64,000 nt of DNA from Hypericibacter adhaerens (lineage in GTDB: Bacteria; Pseudomonadota; Alphaproteobacteria; Dongiales; Dongiaceae). A model generated the notes under the pieces. That model searched no databases, was not told the origin of the DNA, and was given only the letters and a program-made list of their open reading frames with translations. This document shows positions 19,501 through 29,831 of this stretch, in pieces. The stretch lies in contig NZ_CP042582.1 of NCBI RefSeq assembly GCF_008728835.1, positions 1,736,001 to 1,800,000 on the forward strand, written 5' to 3'. The position numbers and the translations under genes were made by a program. Within the stretch, counting starts at the first letter, position 1. Each line of letters opens with the position of its first letter.

Positions 19501-21571
19501 CACCATCCTCGGCAACAACGGCAACGACACGCTGGCGGGCAACGACGGCAACGACACGATCCACGGCGACAACGGCCTGGCGGAGAACGGCAACGATCTG
19601 ATCTACGGCGGCAAGGGCAACGACTCGCTCTATGGCGACGAAGGCGACGACACCGTCCATGGCGGCGACGACCAGGACACGATCCTCGGCGGCAACGGCA
19701 ACGATCAGCTCTATGGCGATACCGGCGTCGACTCGATCCTGGGCGGCTCCGGCTCCGACACCATCGACGGCGGCGGCGATGCCGACCACATTGCGGGCAA
19801 CGAGGGCAGCGATCTGATCAATGGCGGCGAGGGCGACGACACCATCGAGGGCGACGACCAGGCCGACACGATCGACGGCGGCAACGGCAACGACCATATC
19901 TCGGGCGACGCCGGCAACGACTCCATCTTCGGCGGCAACGGCAACGACAACATCACCGGCGACCAGGGCGACGACAAGATCGAGGGCGGCGCGGGTGCGG
20001 ATCGTCTCGACGGCGGCAACGCCGGCGACGACACGCTGACCTATGCCCATGCGGGCAGCAGCATCGTCGTCAATCTCGGCACCACCCTGGGCACGCTGGG
20101 CGATGCGGCGGGCGATACGGTCAGCAACTTCGAGAACGTCACGGGCTCGAACTACGATGACACGATCACCGGCGACAGCCTCAACAACGTGATCCTGGGC
20201 GGCAACGGGGCCGACTCGCTCGACGGCGGCGGCGGCGACGACACGCTGATCGGCGACGGCGGGGCCGACGGCAACGACACGCTCTTCGGCAACGACGGCA
20301 ACGACAGCCTCGTCGGCGACATCGACGACGATCTGCTGAAGGGCGGTGACGGCAACGACACGCTCGATGGCGGCACCGGCAACGACAACCTCCAGGGCGG
20401 TGACGGCAACGACTTCGGCCATGGCCGTGCCGGCGATGACCTCATCTTCGAAGGCAAGAACGACGACGGCAACGACACCTACTTCGGCGACGAGGGCAAC
20501 GACACCATCTTCGGCAGCAACGGCAACGACAGCCTCGATGGCGGCGCCGACAACGACCAGCTCTTCGGCGGCAACGGCAACGATACGCTGTTCGGCCAAG
20601 TGGGCACCGACCTGCTCTATGGCGAAGGCGGCGACGACCTGCTGCTCGGCAGCGACGGCAACGACACGCTCAATGGCGGCGAAGGCAACGACAATCTCGA
20701 TGGCGGCGGCCAGTCCGACCTGCTGCATGGCGACAACGGCAACGACACGCTCTATGGCGGGACCGAGGGGGATACGCTCTACGGCGACAACGGCAACGAC
20801 TCGCTGGACGGCGGCCAGTACAACGACCTGCTCTACGGCGGCAACGGCAACGACACGTTGTTCGGAGGCACCGAGAACGACACGCTTTACGGCGGCGATG
20901 GCCGGGACAGCCTCGATGGCGGCGACGGCAGTGACAGCTTGTCGGGCGGCGATCAGAACGACACGTTGTTCGGCGGCTCCGGCAACGACACGCTGGCTGG
21001 CGACGCCGAGAACGACCAGCTCGACGGCGGCTCCGGCAACGACAGCCTCGATGGCGGCAGCGGCAACGACACCCTGCATGGCGGCGAGGGCAACGATACG
21101 CTGACCGGAGCCGGCAGCTCGGGCGACCAGCTGTTCGGTGACAATGGCGACGATCAGCTCGTCTTCAACAACCACGACGCCAACTATGACGGCGGCAACG
21201 GCCATGATGCGCTGAAGGTGACCGGCAACGAGAACTTCACGACCTTCGATGAGCAGGTCAGCAACGTCGAAATGCTCGACATGCGCAGCGGCGCGGCCAA
21301 TACGGTCACGATCAACGCTGCCGACGTTCTCGACTTCGGCGGCACGACGGGCGAGAGCTGGAACAGCAACGCCATCGACCTGGTGGTGCGTGGCGAGAGC
21401 GGCGATCAGCTCAATCTCAATGCGACCACCACCCACCACTTCACGCTGCAGGCCTCGAACGTGACGCTGTCCGATCAGGCGGTCTATGGCAGCGGGAACT
21501 ACAACATCTACGCCGACGACCAGGGCAACTACGTGGCGGTCGAAAGCACGGTGAACACGACGGCAAACTGA
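13751..21571 (+). CDS. Giant RTX repeat protein C, TAAG-type N-terminus
   Basis: 2606 residues, starting at the same MATDSTTP as protein B. The first about 930 residues are identical to B, including TAAG at 124-127, Cys211 and the CDC insert. The remaining extended array (to about residue 1684) is its own, with periodic YAGD or DAGDCI and DLIC motifs. From nt 18740 to 19889 it is again identical to B. From about 19890 to 20290 it instead matches paralogue D ([11 protein letters not shown] segment). Classic RTX nonapeptides follow, then the C-terminal domain (EMLDMRSGAAN ... YGSGNYNIYADDQG) closest to protein E. The protein is therefore a mosaic of its neighbours. Predicted calcium-binding beta-solenoid exported by a type I system; function inferred. 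Confidence 0.92.
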   Translation: MATDSTTPITAGIGSDGHTGAPAAPEAAAGAGPAPAAPAAVQPGEVQLAAAKVVEVNEPAAGETVKVEVAADEQLKLDFDIAKSEVTETPEGIEITTPDGGHVLLVGMTMDEFLAALGVGELPTAAGGAQAGTGAANTGHFLTPFGLAGLLAGLFDNGPIGPTSLLYGVPEPLTGPIDKLDFHNCLFTPNNDCVDFDSVTGAVGVFYDEDCFYHALEGDDHVWLPSNKTEADEILYDPNHGFFGDEGNDAIYGGALNDIVSGGAGNDKLVGDGTCDSLFAAKGGNGGDSFFFAGSNDTLVGDAGNDTIIGDHLIGSNGDDSLGGDDSLVGGDGNDIIHGDKLLGANGDDTLHGDDKILGGKGRDLLVGDKMFGGLGDDVFDGNDRIWGDAGDDTILGDKMVGGPGDDLFFAQDTISGGDGDDKIIGDVIFGDKGGVSGAEKLVAYLDPCDCEDFEESVAFADITLAEGSGDDTIYADDSITGGNGKDVVLGGYIDGGNGDDYIQDEDKIFGENGSDELIGSAIFGGKGDDYISDDDKIVGGAGNDGILGGVVEGDSGNDTIYDSDCIYGGTGNDYIVGGKVVGGAGNDYLVNYDDIYGEDGDDSIVGDSIFGEKGDDTIYAGEDIYGGKGNDKLIGNLIAGNDGNDYIESHDYIYGEDGQDKIFGGQIDGGDGNDTVYAGDYMSGGRGNDLIEGDAIYGGEGDDYISSHDTAYGGDGDDKIFGGFIYGESGDDTIYAGDYVSAGNGDDTVLGNKLAGEYGDDSIDSHDTIYGDSGDDKIFGGKITGGVGNDTIHAGDTIRGGDGDDSIVGDTITGDNGNDLICASDVIAGGNGDDTIQGGYIAGGNGDDTIDAGDCIAGDNGDDTISGDTVRGQNGDDRISSHDDISGGDGEDNIFGGKIQGDLNDDTIHAGDNISGGSGNDTIGGDAIYGDSYGLVSADDGDDLICSADDIAGGNGDDTIFGGFINGGGGDDTIDAGDCITGDNGDDTIQGDSIDGYTGDDRISTHDYISGGAGNDTILGGNILGNKGDDTIHAGDRITGGEGQDTIQGNVIYGGDGNDLICSDDRITGDDGDDTIYGGLILGGNGDDTIDAGDCISGGNGDDSILGDTVQGDNGNDSIDTHDNISGDEGDDTISGGLVYGGNGDDDIYAHDDISGGNGDDRITGNAINGNNDNDSIVSSDHITGDNGEDNILGGVIHGNEGNDTVWANDSIDGGSGNDTIAGDSIFGDNGIDYLTGYDTIDGGDGNDHIYGGRLDGGNGNDYVNSRDSILGGEGGDTIAGDDVYGANGDDHLNGGDTILGGDDADTIFGGGLYGGEGYDTIYGYDHIWGGEGDDTIAGNHIEGNEDDDSVESHDTIGGGDGDDIILGGVISGGEGNDSVYAGDTITGDNGDDSILGDSIFGDNGNDKLVGQDTISGGDGTDDLVGDSIFGGNGNDHMNGADSIYGGNGNDDIIGGLLNGGDGDDSISDHDTIYGENGNDSILGGSIEGGNGNDGIDDSDTIYGGAGNDVILGSSISGDNGDDSIYDADSIVADGEDSIVGDSIHGGNGRDYIYSTDHIYAGLSADLVNGGVVFGDNGDDTISDGDQLFGEGGDDSILGGQIAGGAGNDQINDADGIGGGDNNDTLVGDSILGGDGNDSIYSNDYIQGDEGDDSILGGGLIDGGNGNDYIYDRDTIYGGNGNDTIYGDAPGANDGLIGETVDASDSIDAGNGNDYVHGGAGDDTIYGGDGEDSLFGDNGNDSIYGGFGNDTIHGNEDNDVLNGGNGNDSLYGDNGDDTINGDWGNDTIFGGNGVDKVHGGENDDSVHGDNGNDLLWGDNGNDTIYGDEGNDAIDGGDNDDSLLGGNGNDTIYGNAGADTVLGGDGDDSIDGDATLFDGNDLLFGENGNDTIYGNVDQDTIFGGNGNDSVDGGLGEDTILGNNGNDTLAGNDGNDTIHGDNGLAENGNDLIYGGKGNDSLYGDEGDDTVHGGDDQDTILGGNGNDQLYGDTGVDSILGGSGSDTIDGGGDADHIAGNEGSDLINGGEGDDTIEGDDQADTIDGGNGNDHISGDAGNDSIFGGNGNDNITGDQGDDKIEGGAGADRLDGGNAGDDTLTYAHAGSSIVVNLGTTLGTLGDAAGDTVSNFENVTGSNYDDTITGDSLNNVILGGNGADSLDGGGGDDTLIGDGGADGNDTLFGNDGNDSLVGDIDDDLLKGGDGNDTLDGGTGNDNLQGGDGNDFGHGRAGDDLIFEGKNDDGNDTYFGDEGNDTIFGSNGNDSLDGGADNDQLFGGNGNDTLFGQVGTDLLYGEGGDDLLLGSDGNDTLNGGEGNDNLDGGGQSDLLHGDNGNDTLYGGTEGDTLYGDNGNDSLDGGQYNDLLYGGNGNDTLFGGTENDTLYGGDGRDSLDGGDGSDSLSGGDQNDTLFGGSGNDTLAGDAENDQLDGGSGNDSLDGGSGNDTLHGGEGNDTLTGAGSSGDQLFGDNGDDQLVFNNHDANYDGGNGHDALKVTGNENFTTFDEQVSNVEMLDMRSGAANTVTINAADVLDFGGTTGESWNSNAIDLVVRGESGDQLNLNATTTHHFTLQASNVTLSDQAVYGSGNYNIYADDQGNYVAVESTVNTTAN
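18740..19889. repeat. Long direct repeat 2, copy 2 (RTX C middle)
   Basis: Second copy of the 1150-base block at 10697-11846. The first difference at its 3' end is an AGC to AAC (Ser to Asn) change at 19890. Confidence 0.8.
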
Positions 21572-21606
21572 TCGGCCAAGACACGGCCTTTGACCACGAC
21601 TGCATG

Positions 21607-21639
21607 GCGGGCGCCCTGTCTGGGGGCGCCCGCTTTTTT
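21607..21639 (+). terminator. Intrinsic terminator of RTX gene C
   Basis: GCGGGCGCCC at 21607-21616 pairs perfectly with GGGCGCCCGC at 21624-21633, followed by six T. Confidence 0.9.
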
Positions 21640-21856
21640 CTTCGGCAATCAGTCTCGTTTGGGGACCATTTCGGGGTTGCCGAGCCGCTCCCGACAGCGC
21701 CGATCGGAGATTGCGCCTGATTAATCGACCGTCTTGTTCATGAGGGATCGGTAAGACGCGGGCCTCGCGGGATTGAGGCGAACCCAATATTTATGCGCTG
21801 ATCGATCAAAGGGTTACCCACAGTCGAAATGAACAAAGTGCGGTGAATATCACCGG
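21640..21856. other. Intergenic region between RTX C and D, no gene seen
   Basis: No supported gene. The region is less GC-rich than its surroundings from about 21720 on and leads into the conserved upstream element of RTX D. Confidence 0.55.
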
Positions 21857-21917
21857 GATGTATAGGAATAGGTCAATCTTCCGTTGAGGCTGAAGTTAAC
21901 AGATAAGTAATGTTCCC
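21857..21917 (+). promoter_or_regulatory. Conserved two-part upstream element of RTX D
   Basis: GATGTAT at 21857-21863 and TAATGTTCCC at 21908-21917, 139 and 88 bases before the ATG. The flanking leader is otherwise different from RTX B and C, so this short conservation is informative. Confidence 0.45.
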
Positions 21918-21995
21918 CCGCCGCGAGGGTTCGGATTCGAGCCCCGCCTGGCGGTGCCCATGAGGGGTGCCGCATCGCAACAACGGGGGCTTCCC

Positions 21996-24900
21996 ATGGC
22001 GACTGACTCCACCACTCCGATGACCGCTGCCGCCGAGCAGACCGTTTCCTCCCCGGTTACGGAACGCACGGCCCAGACGGCCTCGGTGCCCGTGCCGGCG
22101 AGCCCTGCCAGCCCCGAGGCGGCGGTGCAGCTCGCGGCGGCCAAGGTGGTGGAAGTCAAGGAGCCCGCGGCCGACGAGAAGGTCGAGGTCCAGCTCGCGG
22201 CCGGGGACCAGCTCAAGCTCGATTTCGACATCGAGAAGTCGCAGGTCACCCAGACGGCCGAGGGCGTCGAGATCGTCACCCCCGATGGCGGTGTCGTGCT
22301 CCTGGTCGGCATGACCATGGACGAGTTCCTGCTGGCGCTGGGCGGCGATATCGAGCTGCCGACGGCGGCCGGCGGCGCGCAAGCCGGCACCGGCGCCGCC
22401 AATACCGGCCATTTCCTCACCCCCTTCGGCCTGGCGGGTTTGCTGGCCGGCCTGGGTGACGAGGGCCCGATCGGCCCGACCTCGCTGCTCTACGGCGTGC
22501 CGGAACCGCTCACGGGGCCCGACGACAAGCTCGATCGCGACGGGCTGATCTGCCTCTTCACCCCCAATCCGGACAGCGTCGATTTCGACAGCGTCACCGG
22601 CGCCGTCGGCGTCGTCTATGACGAGGACTGCTTCTATTTCGCCCAGGAGAGCGACGACGAGGTCTGGCTGCCCTCGAACGAGACCGAGGCCAACGAAGTC
22701 CTCTACGACCCGAAGCACGGCTTCTTCGGCGATGACGGCGACGACACCATCCACGGCCGCAACCTCGAGGACATCGTCCATGGCGGCAACGGCGGTGATT
22801 CGATCTTCGGCGGCAACGCCGACGATTCGATCTTCGGCGACAATGGCGACGACAAGCTCTGGGGCGACAACGGCGAGGATTCGATCCAGGGCGGCGAGGG
22901 GAACGACAAGATCTATGGTGGGATCGGCAACGACACGATCCAGGGCAATAACGGCGAAGACAAGATCTACGGCGAGAACGGCGACGACACCATCGATGGC
23001 GGCGACGGCAACGACGAAATCTATGGCGAGGACGGCGACGATTCGATCCTCGGCGGCGATGGCAACGACTATATCGACGGCGGCGACGGCAACGACACCA
23101 TCCAGGGCGGCAACGGCAACGATTACGTCTGGGCCGGCTACGGCGACGACACGGTCGAGGGCGGCAACGGCAACGACACCATCTACGGCTACAACGGCAA
23201 CGACACGATCGACGGCGGCGAAGACAACGACACCATCCAGGGCAATGACGGCAACGACCTGATCTTCGGCGACAAGACCAGCGGCACCCCCGGCAACGAC
23301 AGCCTCGGCGGCGACGACACGATCGAGGGCAATGACGGCAACGACACCATCTACGGCGACACGCTCTGGGGCGGCGAGGGCGGCAGCGACACGCTCCATG
23401 GCGACGATTCGATCCTGGGCGGCGACGGCAACGATTCCGTCATCGGCGGCTACATGGTCACCGGGCCCGCCGACAGCGAGGCCTCGAGCAGCGACACCAT
23501 CCGCGGCGGCGCGGGCAACGACACGCTGATCGGCGACAAGATCTTCGGCAAGGGCGGCGACGACACCGTCGTCAGCGAGGACGAGATCTGGGGCGAGGAG
23601 GGCAACGACAAGATCCTCGGCGCCAACGAGGAGCTCGGCGGCGGCGACGACAGCCTGGTCTCCGGCGATTACCTTTATGGCGGCAACGGCGACGACACGA
23701 TCCTCGCCGATTCCGTCACCGGCGGCGCCGGTGACGACACGATCCAGGACGGCGACGAGCTGCTCGGCAACAACGGCAAGGACCTGCTGTTCGGCGGCTT
23801 CATCGCGGGCGGCCAGGGCGACGATTCCATCTTCGGCGAAGAGACGATGTATGGCGGCGCCGGCAACGACATGCTGATGGGCGACAAGGTCTTCGGCGGC
23901 GACCCCTTCTCCGGCAAGGGCGGCGCCGACGGCGACGACACGATCGACCATGACGCTTTCGGCAGCGGCGGCGAGGGCGACGATACCGTGGTCGGCGACA
24001 AGATCATGGGCCAGGCGGGCGACGACAGCATCGTCAGCGACAACTACCTCCAGGGCGATAACGGCAACGACGTCGTCATCGGCTCGATCATCGCCGGCGG
24101 CAACGGTGCCGACACCGTCGAGAGCTCCGACTTCATCACCGGCAATGACGGCGAGGACAAGCTGTTCGCCGGCAAGATCGAGGGCGATGCCGACGACGAT
24201 TCGATCTTCGGCCATGACAGCGTCTATGGCGGCTCCGGCAACGACGTGATCGTCGGCGACAAGACCATCGGCGATGACGGCGACGACACGCTCCACCATG
24301 ACGGCTATTTCCAGGCCGACGAAGGCGAGGACACCGTTGTCGGCAGCATCACCTTCGGCGGCAATGGCGACGACAGCATCGTCAGCCACGACGAGCTCCA
24401 TGGCGGCAACGGCAACGACAAGCTGATCGCCGGCGAGATCGGGGGCGGCAACGGCGACGACATCATCGAGTCGGGGGACTACGTCACCGGCGGCACCGGC
24501 GACGACACGATCGTCGGCGACATCATCGGGGGCGGCAACGGCGACGACAGCATCCTCTCCGAAGACGCCATCTATGGCCAGAACGGCAACGACAAGATCC
24601 TGGGCGGCGCGATCCTCGGCAACAACGGCGACGACACGATCCACGCTTTCGATACGATCTCGGGCGGCGACGGCGAGGACACCATCGTCGGCGACAAGAT
24701 CTTCGGGAACGACGGCGCGGACAGCATCAGCGGCCAGAATCTCGTCCATGGCGACAACGGCGACGACACCATCGTCGCCGACAAGATCCTCGGCGGCGAC
24801 GGGAACGACACGATTCTCACCAACGACACGATCTTCGGCGACAACGGCAGCGACAAGATCGTCGGCGGCCTGCTCTACGGCGAGAACGGCGCGGACCTGA

Positions 24901-27900
24901 TCACCGATTTCGACCTCATCGAGGGCGGCGAGGGCGACGACACGATCCTCGGCGAGTCGATCCTTGGCGGCGAAGGCGACGACGGCATCCAGTCCGGCGA
25001 CACGATCACCGGCGGCAACGGCAACGACACGATCCTCGGCTCGGCCATTCATGGCGAGAACGGCAACGACACGATCGTCGATCGTGACGGCATCGCCGGC
25101 GGCGACGGCAACGACAGCATCGTCGCCGACAGGATCGACGGCGAGAACGGGAACGACAGCATCGACGGCGCCGACACGGTCTCGGGCGACAACGGCAACG
25201 ATACGATCTATGGCAGCCGCATCTTCGGCCAGAACGGCGACGACATCGTCACCGATCGCGACAGCATCACGGGCGGCGATGGCAACGATCGGATCGTGGG
25301 CGATTCGATCATGTCTGGCGACGGCGACGATTGGGCCGACGGCGGCGACACGCTCTTCGGCGGTGCCGGCGACGACATCGTGCGCGGCGGCATCTATGGC
25401 GGCCATAACGGCGACGACACCCTCACCGACAACGACCTGGTCTTCGGCGGCGACGGCAACGACACCCTCACCGGCAGCTCGGGCATCTTCGGCGGCAATG
25501 GCAACGACCTGCTCACCGACGACGACACGATCGACGGCGGTGCCGATTCCGACTTCATCATCGGCAGCGACAGCGTCGTCGGCGGCGTCGGCGACGATAC
25601 GTTGATCGACCGCGACCTGATCCATGGCGGAACCGGTGACGACACGATCCTCGGCGACTCCATCGCCGGCGAGGCCGGCAACGACACCATCATCGGCGAC
25701 GACACGATCTTCGGCGACAACGGCGACGATGTCATCGGCTTCGGTTCCCGCGCGATCGTCGGCAATGCGGGCGAGGACACGATCACCGATCGCGATCAGA
25801 TCAGCGGCGGCAACGGCAACGATTCGATCCTCGGCGACCGGATCTTCAGCGGAGACGACGACGACAGCATCGACGGCGGCGATTCGATCACCGGCGACGA
25901 TGGCAACGACACGATCGTCGGCAGCCTGATCCTGGGCGGCAACGGCAACGACGCGATCCTCGATCACGACACGATCCTCGGCGGCGAGGGCGACGACAGC
26001 GTCCTCGGCGACTCCATCCTGGGCGAGGACGGCGACGACACGATCGACGGCTCCGACACGATCAACGGCAATGGCGGCAGCGATGTGCTCGTCGGCGGCG
26101 TGATCCTGGGCAATGCCGGCAACGACGCCATCACCGATAATGACGACATCACCGCCGACGGCGACGATCGGATCGTCGGCGACCGGCTCTACGGCGGCGA
26201 CGGCAACGACACGCTCACGGGCAACGACATCGTCCGTGCCGGCATCGATCAGGACACCGTGCTGGGCGGCTATATCCACGGCGACAACGGCAATGACAGC
26301 ATCTCCAACCGGGACACGATCTACGGCGAGGACGGCCACGACAGCATCGTCGGCGATTCGATCTTCGGCGATGAGGGCGACGACACCATCGACGCCCGCG
26401 ATTCGATCCTCGGCGGCAACGGCAACGACACCATCTTCGGCGACGGCAGCATCTCCGGCGGCGAAGGCGGCGACTATGTCGACGCCCGCGACACCATCCT
26501 GGGCGGCCAGGGCGACGACTCCATCTATGGCGACGGCTTCAGCGATGCCTACCTGCAGGGCGAGACGGTCCTGGCGGAGGACAGCCTGCTGGGCGAGGAG
26601 GGTGAGGACTTCATCGAAGGCGGCGCCGGCGACGACACGATCCGCGGCGGCGAGGACAATGACAGCCTCTATGGCGGCAACGGCAACGACTCCGTCTATG
26701 GCGGCAACGGCGAGGACTACATCTCGGGCGACAACGGCAACGACACCGTCTTCGGCGAGAACGGCGACGACACGATCTATGGCTGGGACGGCGAGGATTC
26801 GCTCCTCGGCGGCAACGGCAACGACTGGATGGCGGGCGGGAACGGCAACGATACCGTCCGGGGCGAAGCCGGCAATGACTCCATCTTCGGTGAAGGTGGC
26901 GATGACTCCCTCTTCGGCGGCGAGGGCAACGACACCATCCGCGGCGGCAACGACCAGGACACGGTCTTCGGCGGCAACGGCAACGACAAGATCGATGGCG
27001 GCTTCGGCGACGATTCGCTGATGGGCGAGGCCGGCAACGACACCATCGAAGGCAACTACGGCGCCGACACCGTCTATGGCGGTGAAGGCGACGATTATGC
27101 GAGCGGGGGTGCCGACAACGACAGCGTCCTGGGCGAGAACGGCAACGACACGCTCTTCGGCGGCGCCGGCGCCGATACGGTTTATGGCGGCGAAGGCGAC
27201 GACTCCATCGACGGCGATGCCAACCTGGTGGATGGCGACGACCTGCTGTTCGGCGAGAACGGCAACGACACCATCTACGGCAATGTCGACCAGGACACGA
27301 TCTTCGGCGGCAACGGCAACGACAGCGTCGATGGCGGCGACGGCCAGGACACGATCCTCGGCAATAACGGCCACGACACGCTCTATGGCGGCAACGGCGA
27401 CGACACCATCCACGGCGATGACGGCCTGGCCCAGAACGGCAATGACAGCATCGACGGCGGCAATGGCAACGACTCGCTCTATGGCGACGAGGGCAACGAC
27501 ACCGTCCATGGCGGCGGGGACCGGGACACGATCTTCGGCAACAACGGCAACGACCAGCTCTACGGCGATGACGGCGGCGACTCGATCCTGGGCGGCGCCG
27601 GTTCCGACACGATCGATGGCGGCAACGGCAACGACATCCTGGCCGGCAACGAAGGCAGCGACCTGATCTATGGCGGCGAGGGCGACGACACCATCGAAGG
27701 CGACGACCAGGCCGATACGATCGACGGCGGCAACGGCAACGACCATATCTCGGGCGACGCCGGTAACGACTCCATCTTCGGCGGCAATGGCAACGACAAC
27801 ATCACCGGCGACCAGGGCGACGACAAGATCGAGGGCGGTGCGGGTGCGGACCGTCTCGACGGCGGCAATGCGGGCGACGACACGCTGACCTATGCCCATG

Positions 27901-29456
27901 CGGGCAGCAGCATCGTCGTCAACCTCGGCACCACCCTGGGCACGCTGGGCGATGCGGCGGGCGATACGGTCAGCAACTTCGAGAACGTCACGGGCTCGAA
28001 CTACGATGACACGATCACCGGCGACAGCCTCAACAACGTGATCCTGGGCGGCAACGGGGCCGACTCGCTGGATGGCGGCGGCGGCGACGACACAGTGATC
28101 GGCGACGGCGGAGCCGACGGCAACGACACGCTCTTCGGCAATACCGGCAACGACAGCCTGGTGGGCGATATCGACGACGACCGGCTCTATGGCGGCGAAG
28201 GCAACGACACCCTCGATGCCGGCACCGGGAACGACTCGCTCTATGGCGGCGACGGCAACGATTTTGGCCATGGCGGTGCCGGCAACGACTACTTCTTCGA
28301 AGGCAAGAACGACGACGGCAACGACACCTACTTCGGCGACGAAGGCGACGATACGATGTATGGCGGCGACGGCAATGACAGCCTCGACGGCGGCATCGAT
28401 CAGGACTGGCTCTATGGCGGCAACGGCCGCGATACGCTCTATGGCGGCGCCGGGAACGACACGCTCTTTGGCGGCGACAATAACGACAGGCTCTATGGGG
28501 GCGCCGGCACCGACAGCCTCGACGGCGGCGGCGGCGACGACACCCTGGTGGCCTCCGGCGAGTTCAGCGACAACGCCGACACGATGGCCGGCGGCAGCGG
28601 ATTCGACGTGGTCGATTTCTCGGGCCTCGACCTGCCCCATTTCCTGGGACTCGCGCTCGACAGCTCGGGCAACGGAACGGCGCTGCTGCCGGGCAGCGGC
28701 GATGACGCCACCCTATACAGCATCGAGGGCGTCATCGGCACCCAAGGCAACGACACCGTCAACGGCAGCACCAGCGGCAGCCAGGCCAACTGGTTCTCCG
28801 GCCAGGGGGGCAATGACAGCCTGAACGGCGGCAACGGTTCCGACACCCTGGATGGCGACGACGGCGACGACGTGCTGCGGGGTCAGGACGGGAACGACCA
28901 GCTCAATGGCGGCAATGGCAACGACAGCCTCGACGGCGGCAGCGGCAACGACACGCTGCATGGCGGCAACGGGGACGATACGTTGGGCGGAGCCTCCAGC
29001 TCGAACGATCAGCTGTTCGGCGACGACGGTAACGACCTGCTGGTCTTCGGCCACCACGACGCCAGCTATGACGGCGGCAACGGTCACGACGCGTTGAGGG
29101 TGGGAGGCACCGAGAACTTCACCACCTTCAACCAGAACGCCGGCAGCATCGAGATGCTGGATATGCGCACCGCCGGCGCCACCACGGTCACGATCAACGC
29201 CGAGGATGTGCTCGATTTCACCAACGGCGGCAGCACCGGCGAGAGCTTCAACAGCAATGCGATCGACCTGATCGTGCAGGGCGAGAGCGGGGATACGCTC
29301 AATCTCAATGCGACGGGCAGCCACCACTTCACGTTCCAGGGCACCATGAACATGACCGACACGGGCGCCTATGGCAGCGGCACCTTCAACGTCTATGCCG
29401 ACGACCAGGGTAACTACGTGGCGATCGCGCAAGAGGTGACCACGGTCGCGAACTGA
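21996..29456 (+). CDS. Giant RTX repeat protein D, TAAG-type N-terminus
   Basis: 2486 residues. The ATG at 21996 ([10 protein letters not shown]) has GGGGGC seven bases upstream. The N-terminal module is followed by PTAAGG (TAAG at 123-126), then the conserved linker with the CFY cysteine. Unlike B and C, the repeat region opens with classic RTX nonapeptides (about residues 245-428), changes to extended 14/15-residue repeats (about 432-1508), passes the junction motif [10 protein letters not shown] and returns to classic repeats. Two non-repeat segments interrupt them: the [11 protein letters not shown] segment shared with C (nt about 27890-28010) and one found only here ([20 protein letters not shown], nt about 28600-28800). 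The C-terminal domain resembles protein A. Predicted extracellular calcium-dependent beta-solenoid; adhesin or matrix role inferred. Confidence 0.92.
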   Translation: MATDSTTPMTAAAEQTVSSPVTERTAQTASVPVPASPASPEAAVQLAAAKVVEVKEPAADEKVEVQLAAGDQLKLDFDIEKSQVTQTAEGVEIVTPDGGVVLLVGMTMDEFLLALGGDIELPTAAGGAQAGTGAANTGHFLTPFGLAGLLAGLGDEGPIGPTSLLYGVPEPLTGPDDKLDRDGLICLFTPNPDSVDFDSVTGAVGVVYDEDCFYFAQESDDEVWLPSNETEANEVLYDPKHGFFGDDGDDTIHGRNLEDIVHGGNGGDSIFGGNADDSIFGDNGDDKLWGDNGEDSIQGGEGNDKIYGGIGNDTIQGNNGEDKIYGENGDDTIDGGDGNDEIYGEDGDDSILGGDGNDYIDGGDGNDTIQGGNGNDYVWAGYGDDTVEGGNGNDTIYGYNGNDTIDGGEDNDTIQGNDGNDLIFGDKTSGTPGNDSLGGDDTIEGNDGNDTIYGDTLWGGEGGSDTLHGDDSILGGDGNDSVIGGYMVTGPADSEASSSDTIRGGAGNDTLIGDKIFGKGGDDTVVSEDEIWGEEGNDKILGANEELGGGDDSLVSGDYLYGGNGDDTILADSVTGGAGDDTIQDGDELLGNNGKDLLFGGFIAGGQGDDSIFGEETMYGGAGNDMLMGDKVFGGDPFSGKGGADGDDTIDHDAFGSGGEGDDTVVGDKIMGQAGDDSIVSDNYLQGDNGNDVVIGSIIAGGNGADTVESSDFITGNDGEDKLFAGKIEGDADDDSIFGHDSVYGGSGNDVIVGDKTIGDDGDDTLHHDGYFQADEGEDTVVGSITFGGNGDDSIVSHDELHGGNGNDKLIAGEIGGGNGDDIIESGDYVTGGTGDDTIVGDIIGGGNGDDSILSEDAIYGQNGNDKILGGAILGNNGDDTIHAFDTISGGDGEDTIVGDKIFGNDGADSISGQNLVHGDNGDDTIVADKILGGDGNDTILTNDTIFGDNGSDKIVGGLLYGENGADLITDFDLIEGGEGDDTILGESILGGEGDDGIQSGDTITGGNGNDTILGSAIHGENGNDTIVDRDGIAGGDGNDSIVADRIDGENGNDSIDGADTVSGDNGNDTIYGSRIFGQNGDDIVTDRDSITGGDGNDRIVGDSIMSGDGDDWADGGDTLFGGAGDDIVRGGIYGGHNGDDTLTDNDLVFGGDGNDTLTGSSGIFGGNGNDLLTDDDTIDGGADSDFIIGSDSVVGGVGDDTLIDRDLIHGGTGDDTILGDSIAGEAGNDTIIGDDTIFGDNGDDVIGFGSRAIVGNAGEDTITDRDQISGGNGNDSILGDRIFSGDDDDSIDGGDSITGDDGNDTIVGSLILGGNGNDAILDHDTILGGEGDDSVLGDSILGEDGDDTIDGSDTINGNGGSDVLVGGVILGNAGNDAITDNDDITADGDDRIVGDRLYGGDGNDTLTGNDIVRAGIDQDTVLGGYIHGDNGNDSISNRDTIYGEDGHDSIVGDSIFGDEGDDTIDARDSILGGNGNDTIFGDGSISGGEGGDYVDARDTILGGQGDDSIYGDGFSDAYLQGETVLAEDSLLGEEGEDFIEGGAGDDTIRGGEDNDSLYGGNGNDSVYGGNGEDYISGDNGNDTVFGENGDDTIYGWDGEDSLLGGNGNDWMAGGNGNDTVRGEAGNDSIFGEGGDDSLFGGEGNDTIRGGNDQDTVFGGNGNDKIDGGFGDDSLMGEAGNDTIEGNYGADTVYGGEGDDYASGGADNDSVLGENGNDTLFGGAGADTVYGGEGDDSIDGDANLVDGDDLLFGENGNDTIYGNVDQDTIFGGNGNDSVDGGDGQDTILGNNGHDTLYGGNGDDTIHGDDGLAQNGNDSIDGGNGNDSLYGDEGNDTVHGGGDRDTIFGNNGNDQLYGDDGGDSILGGAGSDTIDGGNGNDILAGNEGSDLIYGGEGDDTIEGDDQADTIDGGNGNDHISGDAGNDSIFGGNGNDNITGDQGDDKIEGGAGADRLDGGNAGDDTLTYAHAGSSIVVNLGTTLGTLGDAAGDTVSNFENVTGSNYDDTITGDSLNNVILGGNGADSLDGGGGDDTVIGDGGADGNDTLFGNTGNDSLVGDIDDDRLYGGEGNDTLDAGTGNDSLYGGDGNDFGHGGAGNDYFFEGKNDDGNDTYFGDEGDDTMYGGDGNDSLDGGIDQDWLYGGNGRDTLYGGAGNDTLFGGDNNDRLYGGAGTDSLDGGGGDDTLVASGEFSDNADTMAGGSGFDVVDFSGLDLPHFLGLALDSSGNGTALLPGSGDDATLYSIEGVIGTQGNDTVNGSTSGSQANWFSGQGGNDSLNGGNGSDTLDGDDGDDVLRGQDGNDQLNGGNGNDSLDGGSGNDTLHGGNGDDTLGGASSSNDQLFGDDGNDLLVFGHHDASYDGGNGHDALRVGGTENFTTFNQNAGSIEMLDMRTAGATTVTINAEDVLDFTNGGSTGESFNSNAIDLIVQGESGDTLNLNATGSHHFTFQGTMNMTDTGAYGSGTFNVYADDQGNYVAIAQEVTTVAN

Positions 29457-29481
29457 TCGGCTTGGCGGCGGCTGACTGACC

Positions 29482-29521
29482 GGCAAGCGGGCGCCCCGTC
29501 CGGGGCGTCCGCTTGCCTTTT
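29482..29521 (+). terminator. Intrinsic terminator of RTX gene D
   Basis: A 16-bp stem (GGCAAGCGGGCGCCCC with GGGGCGTCCGCTTGCC, one G-T pair) ends in TTTT. The core is the same GCGGGCGCCC hairpin as after the other paralogues, extended at the base. Confidence 0.85.
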
Positions 29522-29693
29522 GGCCCGACCCGGGAGAGCCCCCGGCTGGGGGGAGGCCCGAGCGACGGGGATCGCCATGAGAGCGGGAACGGCACGCCGT
29601 CGCTCCGCCGGTCGCTCTGGAATGGTCAGGTAACCTGCCCTTTCATCAAGGCAGCCGGCTGGCGAGAGAAGTTTTGACCCGTTCCTACAACGG
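29522..29693. other. Intergenic region between RTX D and E, no gene seen
   Basis: No supported gene. It holds a plausible -35 box TTGACC at 29674-29679 that belongs with the TATGTA at 29696-29701 (16-base spacer) in the following element. Confidence 0.5.
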
Positions 29694-29754
29694 GATATGT
29701 AGGTCAGCAGCCGATTACATCTCCGATTCGCATTAAATCTTCGGTAATCTTTCC
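29694..29754 (+). promoter_or_regulatory. Conserved two-part upstream element and possible promoter of RTX E
   Basis: GATATGTAGG at 29694-29703 and TAATCTTTCC at 29745-29754, 51 bases apart and 138 and 87 bases before the ATG, as in RTX B-D. TTGACC at 29674-29679 with TATGTA at 29696-29701 fits a sigma-70-like promoter, suggesting that element 1 is a -10 region. This is inference. Confidence 0.45.
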
Positions 29755-29831
29755 TGGGAACACGGTCTTGGGCTCCGCCCCGGTTGGCGGCCGGCTGGGA
29801 CCCCTCTCAGTGCTTTGAAAGGGAACCGAAA

